A DNA stretch of 64,000 nt from CADEEN01 sp031379365 (lineage in GTDB: Bacteria; Pseudomonadota; Gammaproteobacteria; Burkholderiales; Burkholderiaceae_C), in assembly GCA_031379365.1 (NCBI GenBank), contig JANNFB010000026.1, forward strand, positions 1-64,000. Direction: 5' to 3'. The notes under the pieces are model-generated. The model searched no databases. It was not told the origin of the DNA and worked only from the letters and a program-made list of their open reading frames with translations. Positions 7,854 to 15,674 of the stretch are shown in pieces (the stretch's first letter is position 1; each line of letters begins with the position of its first letter). The position numbers were made by a program, and so were the translations under genes.

Positions 7854-9286
7854 TGAACGCCCCGGTCCAACGTAAGCTGTGGCGGCATCGGCGGCCCGCG
7901 GCGCCGGTCGAAGGCCAGACGCGGCGAGAAGCCCTGCTTGCTGGCACGCGCCGACATCACGGCCAGCACGGGCACGTTGGCATCACTGTTGAACAAGTCC
8001 TGCGCGCTGCGAACGCGCCGATCGATCAACTCGAGCAGAAAGGCCACGCCGAGCCCAGCCAACACACCCAGCATGGCACCTGCCGTGAGATTCTTCGGAA
8101 TGTTGGGCCTGGAGTGCGTGAGCGGCTCGGTGGCAGGGCTCAGCACCCGCGCTTGCGCCTGCTCGGCCTGGCTCTCATTGGCCAGTTGCGTGCGGCGCTG
8201 GGCAACGGTGTCGAAAGCGCGCTGAGCCGTCTCGACCTCGCGCAACAACCCGCCAGCCTCGTCGCGCTGCGTGCGCAGGTTAAGCACAGTGCGTTTCTGG
8301 CTATCGACCATCGAGCGCAATTCGCCAACCCGCTGCGAAGCGATGCGATTGACCGTCGTCGTGGTGCCAGAGACCCGGCGCATCTCTGACGCGACCTGCT
8401 GCTTCAACTCGGCAATTCGGGTGTCAACTTCTATTCGCAGCGGGTGATTGCTGCCGTAAGTTGCGCTCAGCTCGCTCTGGCGGGTTTCGGCTGTCGAGAG
8501 CGCTGCTTTCAAGCTCTGAACTGCCGCGCTCTGTTGCACGTCAACAGAGGTCTCGGTGCCAGCATTGCGTTGCCGGCTGGATGTGTCAGCAGAATCGGCC
8601 AGGGCCGTCGCCAACGCCCCTTCGAGCGCATTTAAGCGGGACATCTCCTGGTCCATCCGTTCACTGGTCACAACGATGCCGCGCTTCTGCTGAAACACCG
8701 ACAAGCGGGCCTGCGCCGATTCGAGATCGTCACGCAAGGACTTCATGCGTTCGTCGAAGAACGTGGCGTACTCGCGGGCCGGACCGACACGCAACTCGAC
8801 GCTCAAGTCAATGTAAGCGCGCGCGAATGTATTCGCCACAGCCGCAGCGAACTTGGGGTCAGTCGCGGTGTAGGCCACTGTCATCAGCGCGCTGCCGCGG
8901 CCAGGCTCCACCACCATGCCCCGCTGCATCTGATTGCCAAAGTAGGTCTCGAGAGGGACGCGGCCCTCGGTGGCCTCGCGCCACTGAGCAACCGCAGCTG
9001 GGTTCTGCGCCAAGCCCAACATCTTGACCACGCGGCCCGAGACCCGATCGCTGCGGATGATCTCGACCTGCGTCGCAATGTAGGACGCAGAAGCCAGCGA
9101 CGGCATCAGCGTGGCCAACAGAGGGTCAGACTTGATGTCGAGAAGAATCGATGTTTCAGCGCTGTACTGCTTGGGCATCTTCAGCGTCACCGCCACTGCG
9201 GCACCAAACACCAAGACCAGCACGCCGACGATGACCCACCAACGCAGCCGCAGGACAAGCAGGATCTGGTGAAGGTTCATGTTCAT
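7850..9286 (-). CDS. epsF: EpsF, Wzz-type chain length determinant
   Basis: Inner-membrane polysaccharide co-polymerase. It has two membrane spans near the ends (about residues 15-36 and 415-436) around a long periplasmic coiled-coil region rich in Q/E/R/A, with the Wzz and GNVR-like segments. The short cytoplasmic tail would contact EpsG. 478 residues is usual for EpsF. AGGA precedes ATG 9286; a second ATG lies at 9280. It follows epsE by 8 bases and overlaps epsG by 4, so the genes are one transcription unit. Confidence 0.9.
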   Translation of the reverse strand: MNMNLHQILLVLRLRWWVIVGVLVLVFGAAVAVTLKMPKQYSAETSILLDIKSDPLLATLMPSLASASYIATQVEIIRSDRVSGRVVKMLGLAQNPAAVAQWREATEGRVPLETYFGNQMQRGMVVEPGRGSALMTVAYTATDPKFAAAVANTFARAYIDLSVELRVGPAREYATFFDERMKSLRDDLESAQARLSVFQQKRGIVVTSERMDQEMSRLNALEGALATALADSADTSSRQRNAGTETSVDVQQSAAVQSLKAALSTAETRQSELSATYGSNHPLRIEVDTRIAELKQQVASEMRRVSGTTTTVNRIASQRVGELRSMVDSQKRTVLNLRTQRDEAGGLLREVETAQRAFDTVAQRRTQLANESQAEQAQARVLSPATEPLTHSRPNIPKNLTAGAMLGVLAGLGVAFLLELIDRRVRSAQDLFNSDANVPVLAVMSARASKQGFSPRLAFDRRRGPPMPPQLTLDRGVQ

Positions 9287-9294
9287 GGCTATTC

Positions 9295-10143
9295 CTAGAA
9301 CACTGACTCGCGAACGAACACCACGTCGTCAGGGCGAAGCGTGTCGGTCATCGCAGGCTCCACTTCACGCAAGGTGCCGCTGGCGTCCTTGCGGCTGACG
9401 CGCAGGCCTCGTGCAGTGCCGCGCTGCGTCAAGCCACCCGCACTGGCCAAGGCCTGCATGACTGTCATGTTGCGCTCCAAGCGCATCGCGCCTGGCCGCT
9501 GCACTTCGCCATACATGTAAATCTGCGGCGATCGCTCGACCCAGATCACATCGCCGTTCTGCAGCAGCACGTCGGCACTGCGACGGTTTGGACTGAATAC
9601 GGTGGGCAAGTCAACTTCAGCCCGATACGCCTGGCCTCCCCGCGTGCCGACCACGACGATGATGTCACTGCCCCCCTGCGGCACGCCACCAGCTGTGGCC
9701 AACATGTCGGTCAAACGAACCTCGCCCGTCTCGAGCGGGTAGCGCCCTGGTCGACCGACCTGGCCCAACACTGACACCTGATTGCCTCGCGCCGTCACGA
9801 CGGTGATTGACACCTGGGGTTGCTTGACGAAGTTGCCAGTGCGCAGGCCATTGGCAATGCGCTGCTCCGCCTCGGCCACGGTCAACCCCGCCAGATTCAC
9901 GCTGCCCAGAAGCGGATAGGAGATGACCCCGGCTTCGGTGATGCGCGCTTCCAATGACAGGTCCGGGCTCTGGAACACAGTGATGCGAATGCTGTCCCCG
10001 AGCGCCAACCGGTACTGGGCCGCCGCAGCGGCAGCAGGTGGCGCAGCCTGCGCGAGAGCCGGCGATGGCACCAAGGCGCCCGCTGCCCAGAGCAAAGAGC
10101 TTGCGGCCACCACTGCACGCAGCATAGAAACGGTGGTTTTCAT
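9295..10143 (-). CDS. epsE: EpsE, outer-membrane polysaccharide export protein (Wza family)
   Basis: Periplasmic/outer-membrane export channel. It has a Sec signal peptide (hydrophobic stretch about 8-28, cleavage near PALAQA) without a lipobox cysteine. A Poly_export domain follows (YRLALGDSIRITVFQSPDLS, about residue 44), then SLBB repeats (VSVLGQVGRPGRYPL; MYGEVQRPGAMRL). It would form the exit for the polymer handled by EpsF/EpsG and the ABC exporter. It starts within the epsD stop (4-base overlap). Confidence 0.9.
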   Translation of the reverse strand: MKTTVSMLRAVVAASSLLWAAGALVPSPALAQAAPPAAAAAAQYRLALGDSIRITVFQSPDLSLEARITEAGVISYPLLGSVNLAGLTVAEAEQRIANGLRTGNFVKQPQVSITVVTARGNQVSVLGQVGRPGRYPLETGEVRLTDMLATAGGVPQGGSDIIVVVGTRGGQAYRAEVDLPTVFSPNRRSADVLLQNGDVIWVERSPQIYMYGEVQRPGAMRLERNMTVMQALASAGGLTQRGTARGLRVSRKDASGTLREVEPAMTDTLRPDDVVFVRESVF

Positions 10144-11186
10144 TTCAGGCCCAATCCTTTGCTGACGGACGATGCGTCTATGCCACTGGCCGGCTTCACA
10201 GCAGCATCCGCCGCATCGGCTGCGCTTGCCGCGCCCGTTGAGGCCTTGATGCCCAGACCGTCAGAGATCGACTTGGTGTCCAGCGTGGCCGCCGCCGAGG
10301 CCGCAACTTCTGCCGGCGTCGGCGCCCGCTCGACCTCTGCCGCTGCAGGCGCCGAGGCCGCGTACTTGCCGGCGTAGGCAATCTTGGCCGAGCCGCGCAG
10401 TGCCTTCAGGTCGTCGGCGATGACCTTGCGCTTGCGCTCGTTGAGCAGAAACTGCTCGATGGCCTTGCTGGCGCGTTCTTCGTCGACCGCCTGCGCGCGA
10501 GAACCCGCGAGCATCACGACCTGGGCGCCCGTCGGGGTGACGTTCAGCATGGCCTGCCCATCCTTCATCTTGGCCAAGGCAGGCAGCGCAGCAAGAGGCA
10601 GTTGTTCTGCAGCGCGCACGGCCTGGTTCGCCGCGTACTTGAAGTTGTTGGCCTTCAGGTACTCCACGAACTCAGGCAGGTTCTTCGCGGCTTGGAGTTT
10701 GGCGCGCAACGCGTCGATCTGCCCAGGCGCGGCCTCGATCGCCAACTCCTGCAACTGATAGACCCGGCGCTCCTTGAACAGTGCCGGATTGACGTCGTAG
10801 TAGGCCTTGATCTCGGCCGGCGCCGGCTTCGTGGCCCCGTCCCCGATCTTCTCGACATAGGCACGGGCGATGATCTCGCGGCGCGCTGCCTCAACGGCTT
10901 GCACCACCCGCGGCTCACGGTCGATTTTCAACTCGGCCGACTTCTGCACCGCCAGTTCCTGGTCGATCAATCGCTCGAGCGCACGGCGGCCGGCTTCTTC
11001 GGCCTGCTCCGGCTTGAGCCCACGTTGTTGTTGCAACACCGCGTTGATCTGGTGGACGGTGATCTCTTCCTTGTTCACCTTCGCGGCCGTCTGGGTGGCC
11101 GGTTTTTCCTTGTCTTTCTTGTCGCCGCAACCGGCCAACACGAAAGCCAGAGCAACGGTTGCCAAGAGCGCAATGCGGATATTCAT
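10140..11186 (-). CDS. epsD: EpsD, SurA-like peptidyl-prolyl isomerase lipoprotein
   Basis: First gene of the eps operon. The start at ATG 11186 is set by AGGAGAT 9 bases upstream. The product is a lipoprotein: a short positive start, a hydrophobic core and lipobox LAGC near residue 17. Next comes a SurA_N-type chaperone region (EITVHQINAVLQQQRG...) and a parvulin-like segment (YQLQELAIEA). The last 75 residues are Ala/Pro-rich and hold two near-copies of a short motif (SISDGLGIK and SVSKGLGLK), the second being the very C-terminus. EpsD proteins are thought to help fold or insert the export machinery; the tail's role is unknown. Confidence 0.85.
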   Translation of the reverse strand: MNIRIALLATVALAFVLAGCGDKKDKEKPATQTAAKVNKEEITVHQINAVLQQQRGLKPEQAEEAGRRALERLIDQELAVQKSAELKIDREPRVVQAVEAARREIIARAYVEKIGDGATKPAPAEIKAYYDVNPALFKERRVYQLQELAIEAAPGQIDALRAKLQAAKNLPEFVEYLKANNFKYAANQAVRAAEQLPLAALPALAKMKDGQAMLNVTPTGAQVVMLAGSRAQAVDEERASKAIEQFLLNERKRKVIADDLKALRGSAKIAYAGKYAASAPAAAEVERAPTPAEVAASAAATLDTKSISDGLGIKASTGAASAADAADAAVKPASGIDASSVSKGLGLK

Positions 11187-11349
11187 TTCTGAGGATCTCC
11201 TGCCCACAAGGACACTTTCGCGAGTGTAACGACTGCAGTTGAAGCGTCTTCACCCCTGCACACGGGAGTCACCCCGCGCCATCGACGCAACGCGTGAAAT
11301 CCGCACGCGGCCGGGCACCACGCGGCGCACGGAGTCTGAAGGTTGACCG

Positions 11350-11374
11350 AAAAACGTCTGTGCGGTTCCGCACA
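11350..11374 (-). terminator. Intrinsic terminator after ubiE
   Basis: Minus-strand stem TGTGCGG/CCGCACA (11359-11374) is followed a few bases on by five U residues (11350-11354). It lies 20 bases beyond the ubiE stop and separates ubiE from the eps operon, which then needs its own promoter in 11187-11349. I could not pick a convincing promoter there; TACACT is a weak -10 candidate. Confidence 0.6.
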
Positions 11375-11394
11375 AACCCCCATCCAAGGGGCGC

Positions 11395-12135
11395 TCAGCA
11401 GCGCACGCCCACGTGCAGCGCCACCACGCCGCCAGCAAGGTTATGCACATCGACGTGACCAAAGCCGGCGGACTTCATCATCGTCTTGAGTGTCGCCTGG
11501 TCGGGGTGCATGCGGATCGATTCGGCGAGGTAGCGGTAGCTGTCACCGTCACCGGCCACCCACTGCCCGAGCTTGGGCAGGACGTTGAAGGAATACCAGT
11601 CGTAGGCCTTGGCCAGCGGCGCGGCGACCTTGGAGAACTCCAGCACCAGCAGTCGCCCGCCCGGGCGCAGCACACGGGCCATTTCAGCCAGGGCCCGATC
11701 CTTGTGCGTCATGTTGCGCAGGCCGAAGGCCACGCTGACCAGGTCGAAGGCGGCGTCGGGCAGGGGCAATTGCTCGGCGTCGCAAATCAGCGTCGGCAGC
11801 ACCAGGCCCTCGTCGAGCAGCCGGTTGCGGCCCTCGCGCAGCATGGCTTCATTGATGTCGGTGTGCAACACCAGGCCGCTGGCGCCCACTTGGCGCGCGA
11901 AGGCGCGGGCGAGATCTCCGGTCCCGGCGGCCAGGTCGAGCACTTTGTCCCCCGGGCGCAGGTTGGCGACAGCGACGGTGTAGGCCTTCCAGGCCCGGTG
12001 CAGGCCCAGCGACATCAAGTCATTCATGACGTCGTACTTCGAGGCCACCGCGTCGAACACGCCGCGCACGCGCAGCGCCTTTTCGGCTTCGGCCACCGTT
12101 TCAAAGCCGAAATGGGTCTTGGCTTCGCTGTTCAT
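11395..12135 (-). CDS. ubiE: Ubiquinone/menaquinone C-methyltransferase UbiE
   Basis: SAM-dependent C-methyltransferase of the quinone pathway (C2 of the benzoquinol ring). ATG 12135 is the natural start (MNSEAKTHFGFETV). Features: VFDAVASKYDVMND, the SAM-binding motif VLDLAAGTGDLA, then VSVAFGLRNM and the C-terminal YRYLAESI, all family hallmarks. 246 residues is normal. It sits 1 base after the DUF971 gene stop, so the two are co-transcribed, as is usual in Burkholderiales. Confidence 0.95.
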   Translation of the reverse strand: MNSEAKTHFGFETVAEAEKALRVRGVFDAVASKYDVMNDLMSLGLHRAWKAYTVAVANLRPGDKVLDLAAGTGDLARAFARQVGASGLVLHTDINEAMLREGRNRLLDEGLVLPTLICDAEQLPLPDAAFDLVSVAFGLRNMTHKDRALAEMARVLRPGGRLLVLEFSKVAAPLAKAYDWYSFNVLPKLGQWVAGDGDSYRYLAESIRMHPDQATLKTMMKSAGFGHVDVHNLAGGVVALHVGVRC

Positions 12136-12136
12136 G

Positions 12137-12541
12137 TCAGTGCGAATGCCCGCAACTGCCGCCAGCGGCCACCACCATCGGTGCGTCGCGGGACATGCCG
12201 GCGGTGGTGAGGCGCACTTCATAGTCGCGCCACAACTTCTCTTGTTGCGAGCCGAGGAAATAGAGGTAGTCCCAGGAAAAAATGCCGGTGCTGTGGCCGT
12301 CGCTGAAGGTCGGCTGCACGGCGTAGTGGCCCACCGATTCCAGGCCGTCGATGCCGACCTCGCGCTTGCCGGTCTGCAGCACTTCCTGGCCGGGGCCGTG
12401 GCCTTGCACCTCGGCCGAAGGCGAATACACCCGCATCAACTCGAAGGGGATGCGAAAGCTAGCGCCGTCATCGAAACCAACCTCGAGCAGCTTCGATTGC
12501 TGGTGCACCGTGAGTGCCGTGGGACGCGGTTTTTCAGCCAT
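12137..12541 (-). CDS. DUF971 family protein
   Basis: 134-residue protein of the DUF971 type (N-terminal domain of gamma-butyrobetaine hydroxylase-like proteins). Conserved features are LEVGFDDGASFRIPFELMRVYSPSAEV and GIFSWDYLYFLG. It ends in a Cys/His-rich tail (GGSCGHSH) that may bind metal. A partner role in ubiquinone or Fe-S metabolism is suggested only by its constant place before ubiE. The start is ATG 12541; longer open frame upstream has no support. Confidence 0.8.
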   Translation of the reverse strand: MAEKPRPTALTVHQQSKLLEVGFDDGASFRIPFELMRVYSPSAEVQGHGPGQEVLQTGKREVGIDGLESVGHYAVQPTFSDGHSTGIFSWDYLYFLGSQQEKLWRDYEVRLTTAGMSRDAPMVVAAGGSCGHSH

Positions 12542-12689
12542 GCGGCAGTGTAGCGGCAGGGGATGGGCGACTTCCGTCACGCAGATTGCTGCGCGACCTG
12601 CCACGCGGGCCCACAGAATCGCAACGACAACGGCTTGCCACATCGCGGCGAGCCGACCGTGCGTCTGCCGCGTTGAACCGGAGCCCCCT

Positions 12690-14822
12690 GTGACCTTTCT
12701 CCACAGCCTGCTGAACGCCCTTGGCACTTTCGTGCCGAGTGCGTTGCTGCTGTGGTTGGCCAGTTCATTGGCCTTGCAAGCGCGGCGCGATCAGGTGGCA
12801 TGGGACCGTCGCCTGCGGGCCATCGCCATCGGCGTGGCCGCGATCGGGATCTGGTGGCCGCTGGAGCAATCGGCGGCCACGGCGGCCATCGGTGGCGCCA
12901 GTGGGCTGCTGTGGCAGCTGGGCCTGGTTGGCCTGGCGATCGCCTTGCCAGTCGCGGCCGGGTTGGCGGCCACGGGAGACGACCCGTGGAGAAGCAGCCG
13001 ACGCGTCGGCGCCGCAGCAGGCACCCTGCTGCTGGCGGTACTCTGCATCACCGCCGTCTCGAGCGGGCCGGGCGAAGGCGCCGCGAGTGTGTTGCTGCGC
13101 AGCGCCATGGGGGCCGCCCTCCTGGCCGCTGCGCTGGTGTACCTGGCAGTCCCGAACCTGACGCTGCGCCATGCCGTTCCATTGAAACTCGCGGCCGTGG
13201 TCGCGGCCAGCGCCGCGCTCAGCTTCGCCCCGGTTCCGCTGCGCACCGTCGCCGGCAGCTGGGCGCACCCGGCTTTGCTGCCCGTTCTGGCGCTCTTGCT
13301 GATGGCCGTGGGCCTGCTGGGCCTGGTGCGCGAACGCCAGCCGGCGGCTCGCGTCAGCGCCCGGCTGCCCGCCACGCCAGCAGAGCCGCTCGAAGACGCG
13401 CTGACCCGCCTGCCGACGCGCACCCACTTCGAAGCGCAGCTCGCCGCCATGGTGGTGCGTTGCGACACCAGCCAGACCAAGCTCGCCCTCTTGTTCATCG
13501 ACCTGGACGGCTTCAAGCCCGTCAATGACACCTTCGGCCACAGTGCGGGCGACCGCGTGCTGCAGAGCGTGGGCAAGCGCCTGAAGGAGTGCGCCCAGAG
13601 CGGCGACGTCGTGTCCCGCGTGGGAGGCGACGAGTTCCTGGTGCTGATTGCCGACGCCGGCTCGCAGGAGGGGGTGGCCAAACGCGCCCAAGCCATCGTG
13701 GACGCACTGTCGCAGCCCTTTGAGCTCGAGGACCGCCAGGTCGGCATCGGCTGCTCGATCGGCATTGCCTTCTACCCTGACAACGGCCAGCACGCGAAGA
13801 TCGTGTCGCGCGCCGACGCGGCCATGTACGCGGCCAAGCGGGCCGGTGGCGCCGGCTTCTGCTTCTTCGTTCCGGCCATGGAAGACGATGCGCGCGAGCG
13901 CTTCGACTTGCTGCGCGACCTGCGCCTCGCGCTGGAGAACAACGAACTCGAGCTCTACTACCAGCCCAAGATCGATGCGACGTCAGGCAAGGTGACCGCC
14001 GCCGAAGCCCTGCTGCGCTGGCAGCACCCGACCCGCGGCATGGTGCCGCCGGGGGTTTTCATCCCCATCGCCGAGCGTTTCGGTCTTATCCGCAGCATCG
14101 GGCAATGGGTGATCGAAGACGCCTGCAGGCAGGCGCGGGTGTGGCTCGACAAGGGGCTGAAGATGCGCGTGGCCATCAACTTGTCAGCCGTGCAGATGCG
14201 CCAGGAGGACATCGTCGCGCGCATCGAAGGCGCGCTGGCGCGTCACCATGTCGACCCGTCCTTGCTGACATGCGAAATCACCGAATCCGTGGCCATGGAA
14301 GACACCAAGTCGACGCAGGCCACCTTCCGCGAACTCGGCGCCGCCGGCATCCACTTGTCGATCGACGACTTCGGCACCGGCTACTCGAGCCTGGCCTACC
14401 TGCGCAAGCTGCCGGCCGAAGAGCTCAAGATCGACCGCAGCTTCGTCATGGACGTGGAATTCAGCGCCGACGCCCGGGCGGTGGTGGATGCTGTCGTCAA
14501 GCTGGCCCATGCACTGAGCCTGAGGGTGGTCGCTGAAGGCGTCGAGAACGAACGCCAGCAACGCATTCTGGTGCAGCTCGGCTGCGACGAGTTGCAGGGC
14601 TTCCTGTTCGCCCGACCCATGACAGCGCGCGCTCTGTTGCTCTGGGCGATGGACGACCGCAAGGAAGAGGCGCAGCACTTTGCCACGTCCTTGTTTGCCA
14701 GTACCCGCGGCGGCCTGGACACCTTCCAGCCAACAGACGTGGACCCCAACGCACGCGCCTTCGCCGATACCGCCAAGTCACCCCTGGTGCCGGAGTTTCA
14801 GCCGACGCAGGTGGTGCACTGA
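12690..14822 (+). CDS. Membrane GGDEF-EAL protein (c-di-GMP turnover)
   Basis: The start is GTG 12690 with GGAG 6 bases upstream, giving 710 residues. The N-terminal 220 residues hold about seven membrane spans without a recognised sensor name. The GGDEF motif is intact (residues 312-316), but the RxxD inhibitory site five residues upstream is replaced by QSGD, so product inhibition is probably lost. The EAL domain begins at 439 and keeps the residues needed for hydrolysis: EALLRW, INLS, CEITES, DDFGTGYSS, LKIDRSF, AEGVE and QGF. It can therefore both make and break c-di-GMP. It lies between the main eps operon and epsI, so a role in EPS control is reasonable. Confidence 0.9.
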   Translation: MTFLHSLLNALGTFVPSALLLWLASSLALQARRDQVAWDRRLRAIAIGVAAIGIWWPLEQSAATAAIGGASGLLWQLGLVGLAIALPVAAGLAATGDDPWRSSRRVGAAAGTLLLAVLCITAVSSGPGEGAASVLLRSAMGAALLAAALVYLAVPNLTLRHAVPLKLAAVVAASAALSFAPVPLRTVAGSWAHPALLPVLALLLMAVGLLGLVRERQPAARVSARLPATPAEPLEDALTRLPTRTHFEAQLAAMVVRCDTSQTKLALLFIDLDGFKPVNDTFGHSAGDRVLQSVGKRLKECAQSGDVVSRVGGDEFLVLIADAGSQEGVAKRAQAIVDALSQPFELEDRQVGIGCSIGIAFYPDNGQHAKIVSRADAAMYAAKRAGGAGFCFFVPAMEDDARERFDLLRDLRLALENNELELYYQPKIDATSGKVTAAEALLRWQHPTRGMVPPGVFIPIAERFGLIRSIGQWVIEDACRQARVWLDKGLKMRVAINLSAVQMRQEDIVARIEGALARHHVDPSLLTCEITESVAMEDTKSTQATFRELGAAGIHLSIDDFGTGYSSLAYLRKLPAEELKIDRSFVMDVEFSADARAVVDAVVKLAHALSLRVVAEGVENERQQRILVQLGCDELQGFLFARPMTARALLLWAMDDRKEEAQHFATSLFASTRGGLDTFQPTDVDPNARAFADTAKSPLVPEFQPTQVVH

Positions 14823-14860
14823 GGGGCGAAGGCAGATTGACGGCGGCCGCAGGCCCGAGC

Positions 14861-15547
14861 CTACTGGGACGCCACCAGCCCACTCAGCCGCGCACGATCG
14901 CCGGGTGAGACTGCGGCCAGCAGTTCATTGGCGAATCTGTCGTGTGCGCCGTATGCCCGGTCTGAGTTATCGTCGATCGAGGACACGCGAAACAGCAGGC
15001 CGTAAGGCACTTGCCCGGTCAGTCCAAGCCGAATCTCAGCCATCCGATGCTCGAAGCGCGTGCTGACAGCCCGGTCGCCCACCGCAAACCAATAGGTCAC
15101 CGGTTCAATGCGGGAACCCAACTGCGTGCCCAGGCGCCGACCTGGAACCTTCCCGAACGCGGTCTCAATGTCGTCAGCGAAATTCTTTGTCAACGTGAAG
15201 CCCTGCGCCGGGTAGCAAACCTCAGGCTTGTGCGCCTGCAAGCCACCACGCTGATCGTCGCCATAAGCCAAAGACAGCATGATGCGGTAACCCTGCGCAT
15301 CGACGTAGGTGCGGGTCAGCACTTGGCTGTAGAGAGTGTCCAGAAACTGCTGTGTCTGCGGGTTGACGACGGCAACGACGCGCGACTCCTCTTCGCGCCA
15401 TTGGCCAAACTGCTTTGGTATGGAAGAGTCGAGTTGAATCTTTGGCACCCGATCCGCGTTAGCAAGAGACGGCGTGGCCAAGTACGCAACGGCAGATGCA
15501 GTGCACATGACCGCGGCCAGTGCAATTGCCACCTTTATCGAAGCCAT
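14861..15547 (-). CDS. epsI: EpsI family exosortase-associated protein
   Basis: 228 residues with an N-terminal hydrophobic signal/anchor (about 5-25) and an EpsI (DUF3485) domain. The hallmark HKPEVCYPAQGF spans 106-117, with His106 and Cys111. EpsI accompanies exosortases in EPS loci and is needed for polymer production; its biochemistry is unclear. A strong AGGAGG precedes ATG 15547. It is monocistronic here, convergent with the GGDEF-EAL gene, and separated from exosortase B by about 8 kb, unlike the usual adjacent order. Confidence 0.88.
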   Translation of the reverse strand: MASIKVAIALAAVMCTASAVAYLATPSLANADRVPKIQLDSSIPKQFGQWREEESRVVAVVNPQTQQFLDTLYSQVLTRTYVDAQGYRIMLSLAYGDDQRGGLQAHKPEVCYPAQGFTLTKNFADDIETAFGKVPGRRLGTQLGSRIEPVTYWFAVGDRAVSTRFEHRMAEIRLGLTGQVPYGLLFRVSSIDDNSDRAYGAHDRFANELLAAVSPGDRARLSGLVASQ

Positions 15548-15584
15548 CTGAAACCCTCCTGGATCTTGGATCTGGATTGTGCAT

Positions 15585-15607
15585 TCTGCCGCTCCCCGTG
15601 GCAGAAA
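15585..15607. other. Inverted repeat upstream of epsI
   Basis: TTCTGCC and GGCAGAA form a 7-bp perfect inverted repeat with a 9-base spacer, 38 bases upstream of the epsI start and 68 bases past the stop of the dehydrogenase gene. No U-run follows on either strand. It could be an operator for epsI or a weak transcript end for the dehydrogenase. Confidence 0.35.
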
Positions 15608-15674
15608 CGCCGATCCGCCAGAGTGGACAGACGCCGCATGGATCCATCGATCATCGCAAGTAAGTCACGATCGC

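Noticed and set aside
15548..15674. Sigma-54 promoter upstream of epsI
   Set aside because: GGCAG and TGCACA occur but without the required GG-N10-GC spacing of a -24/-12 promoter.
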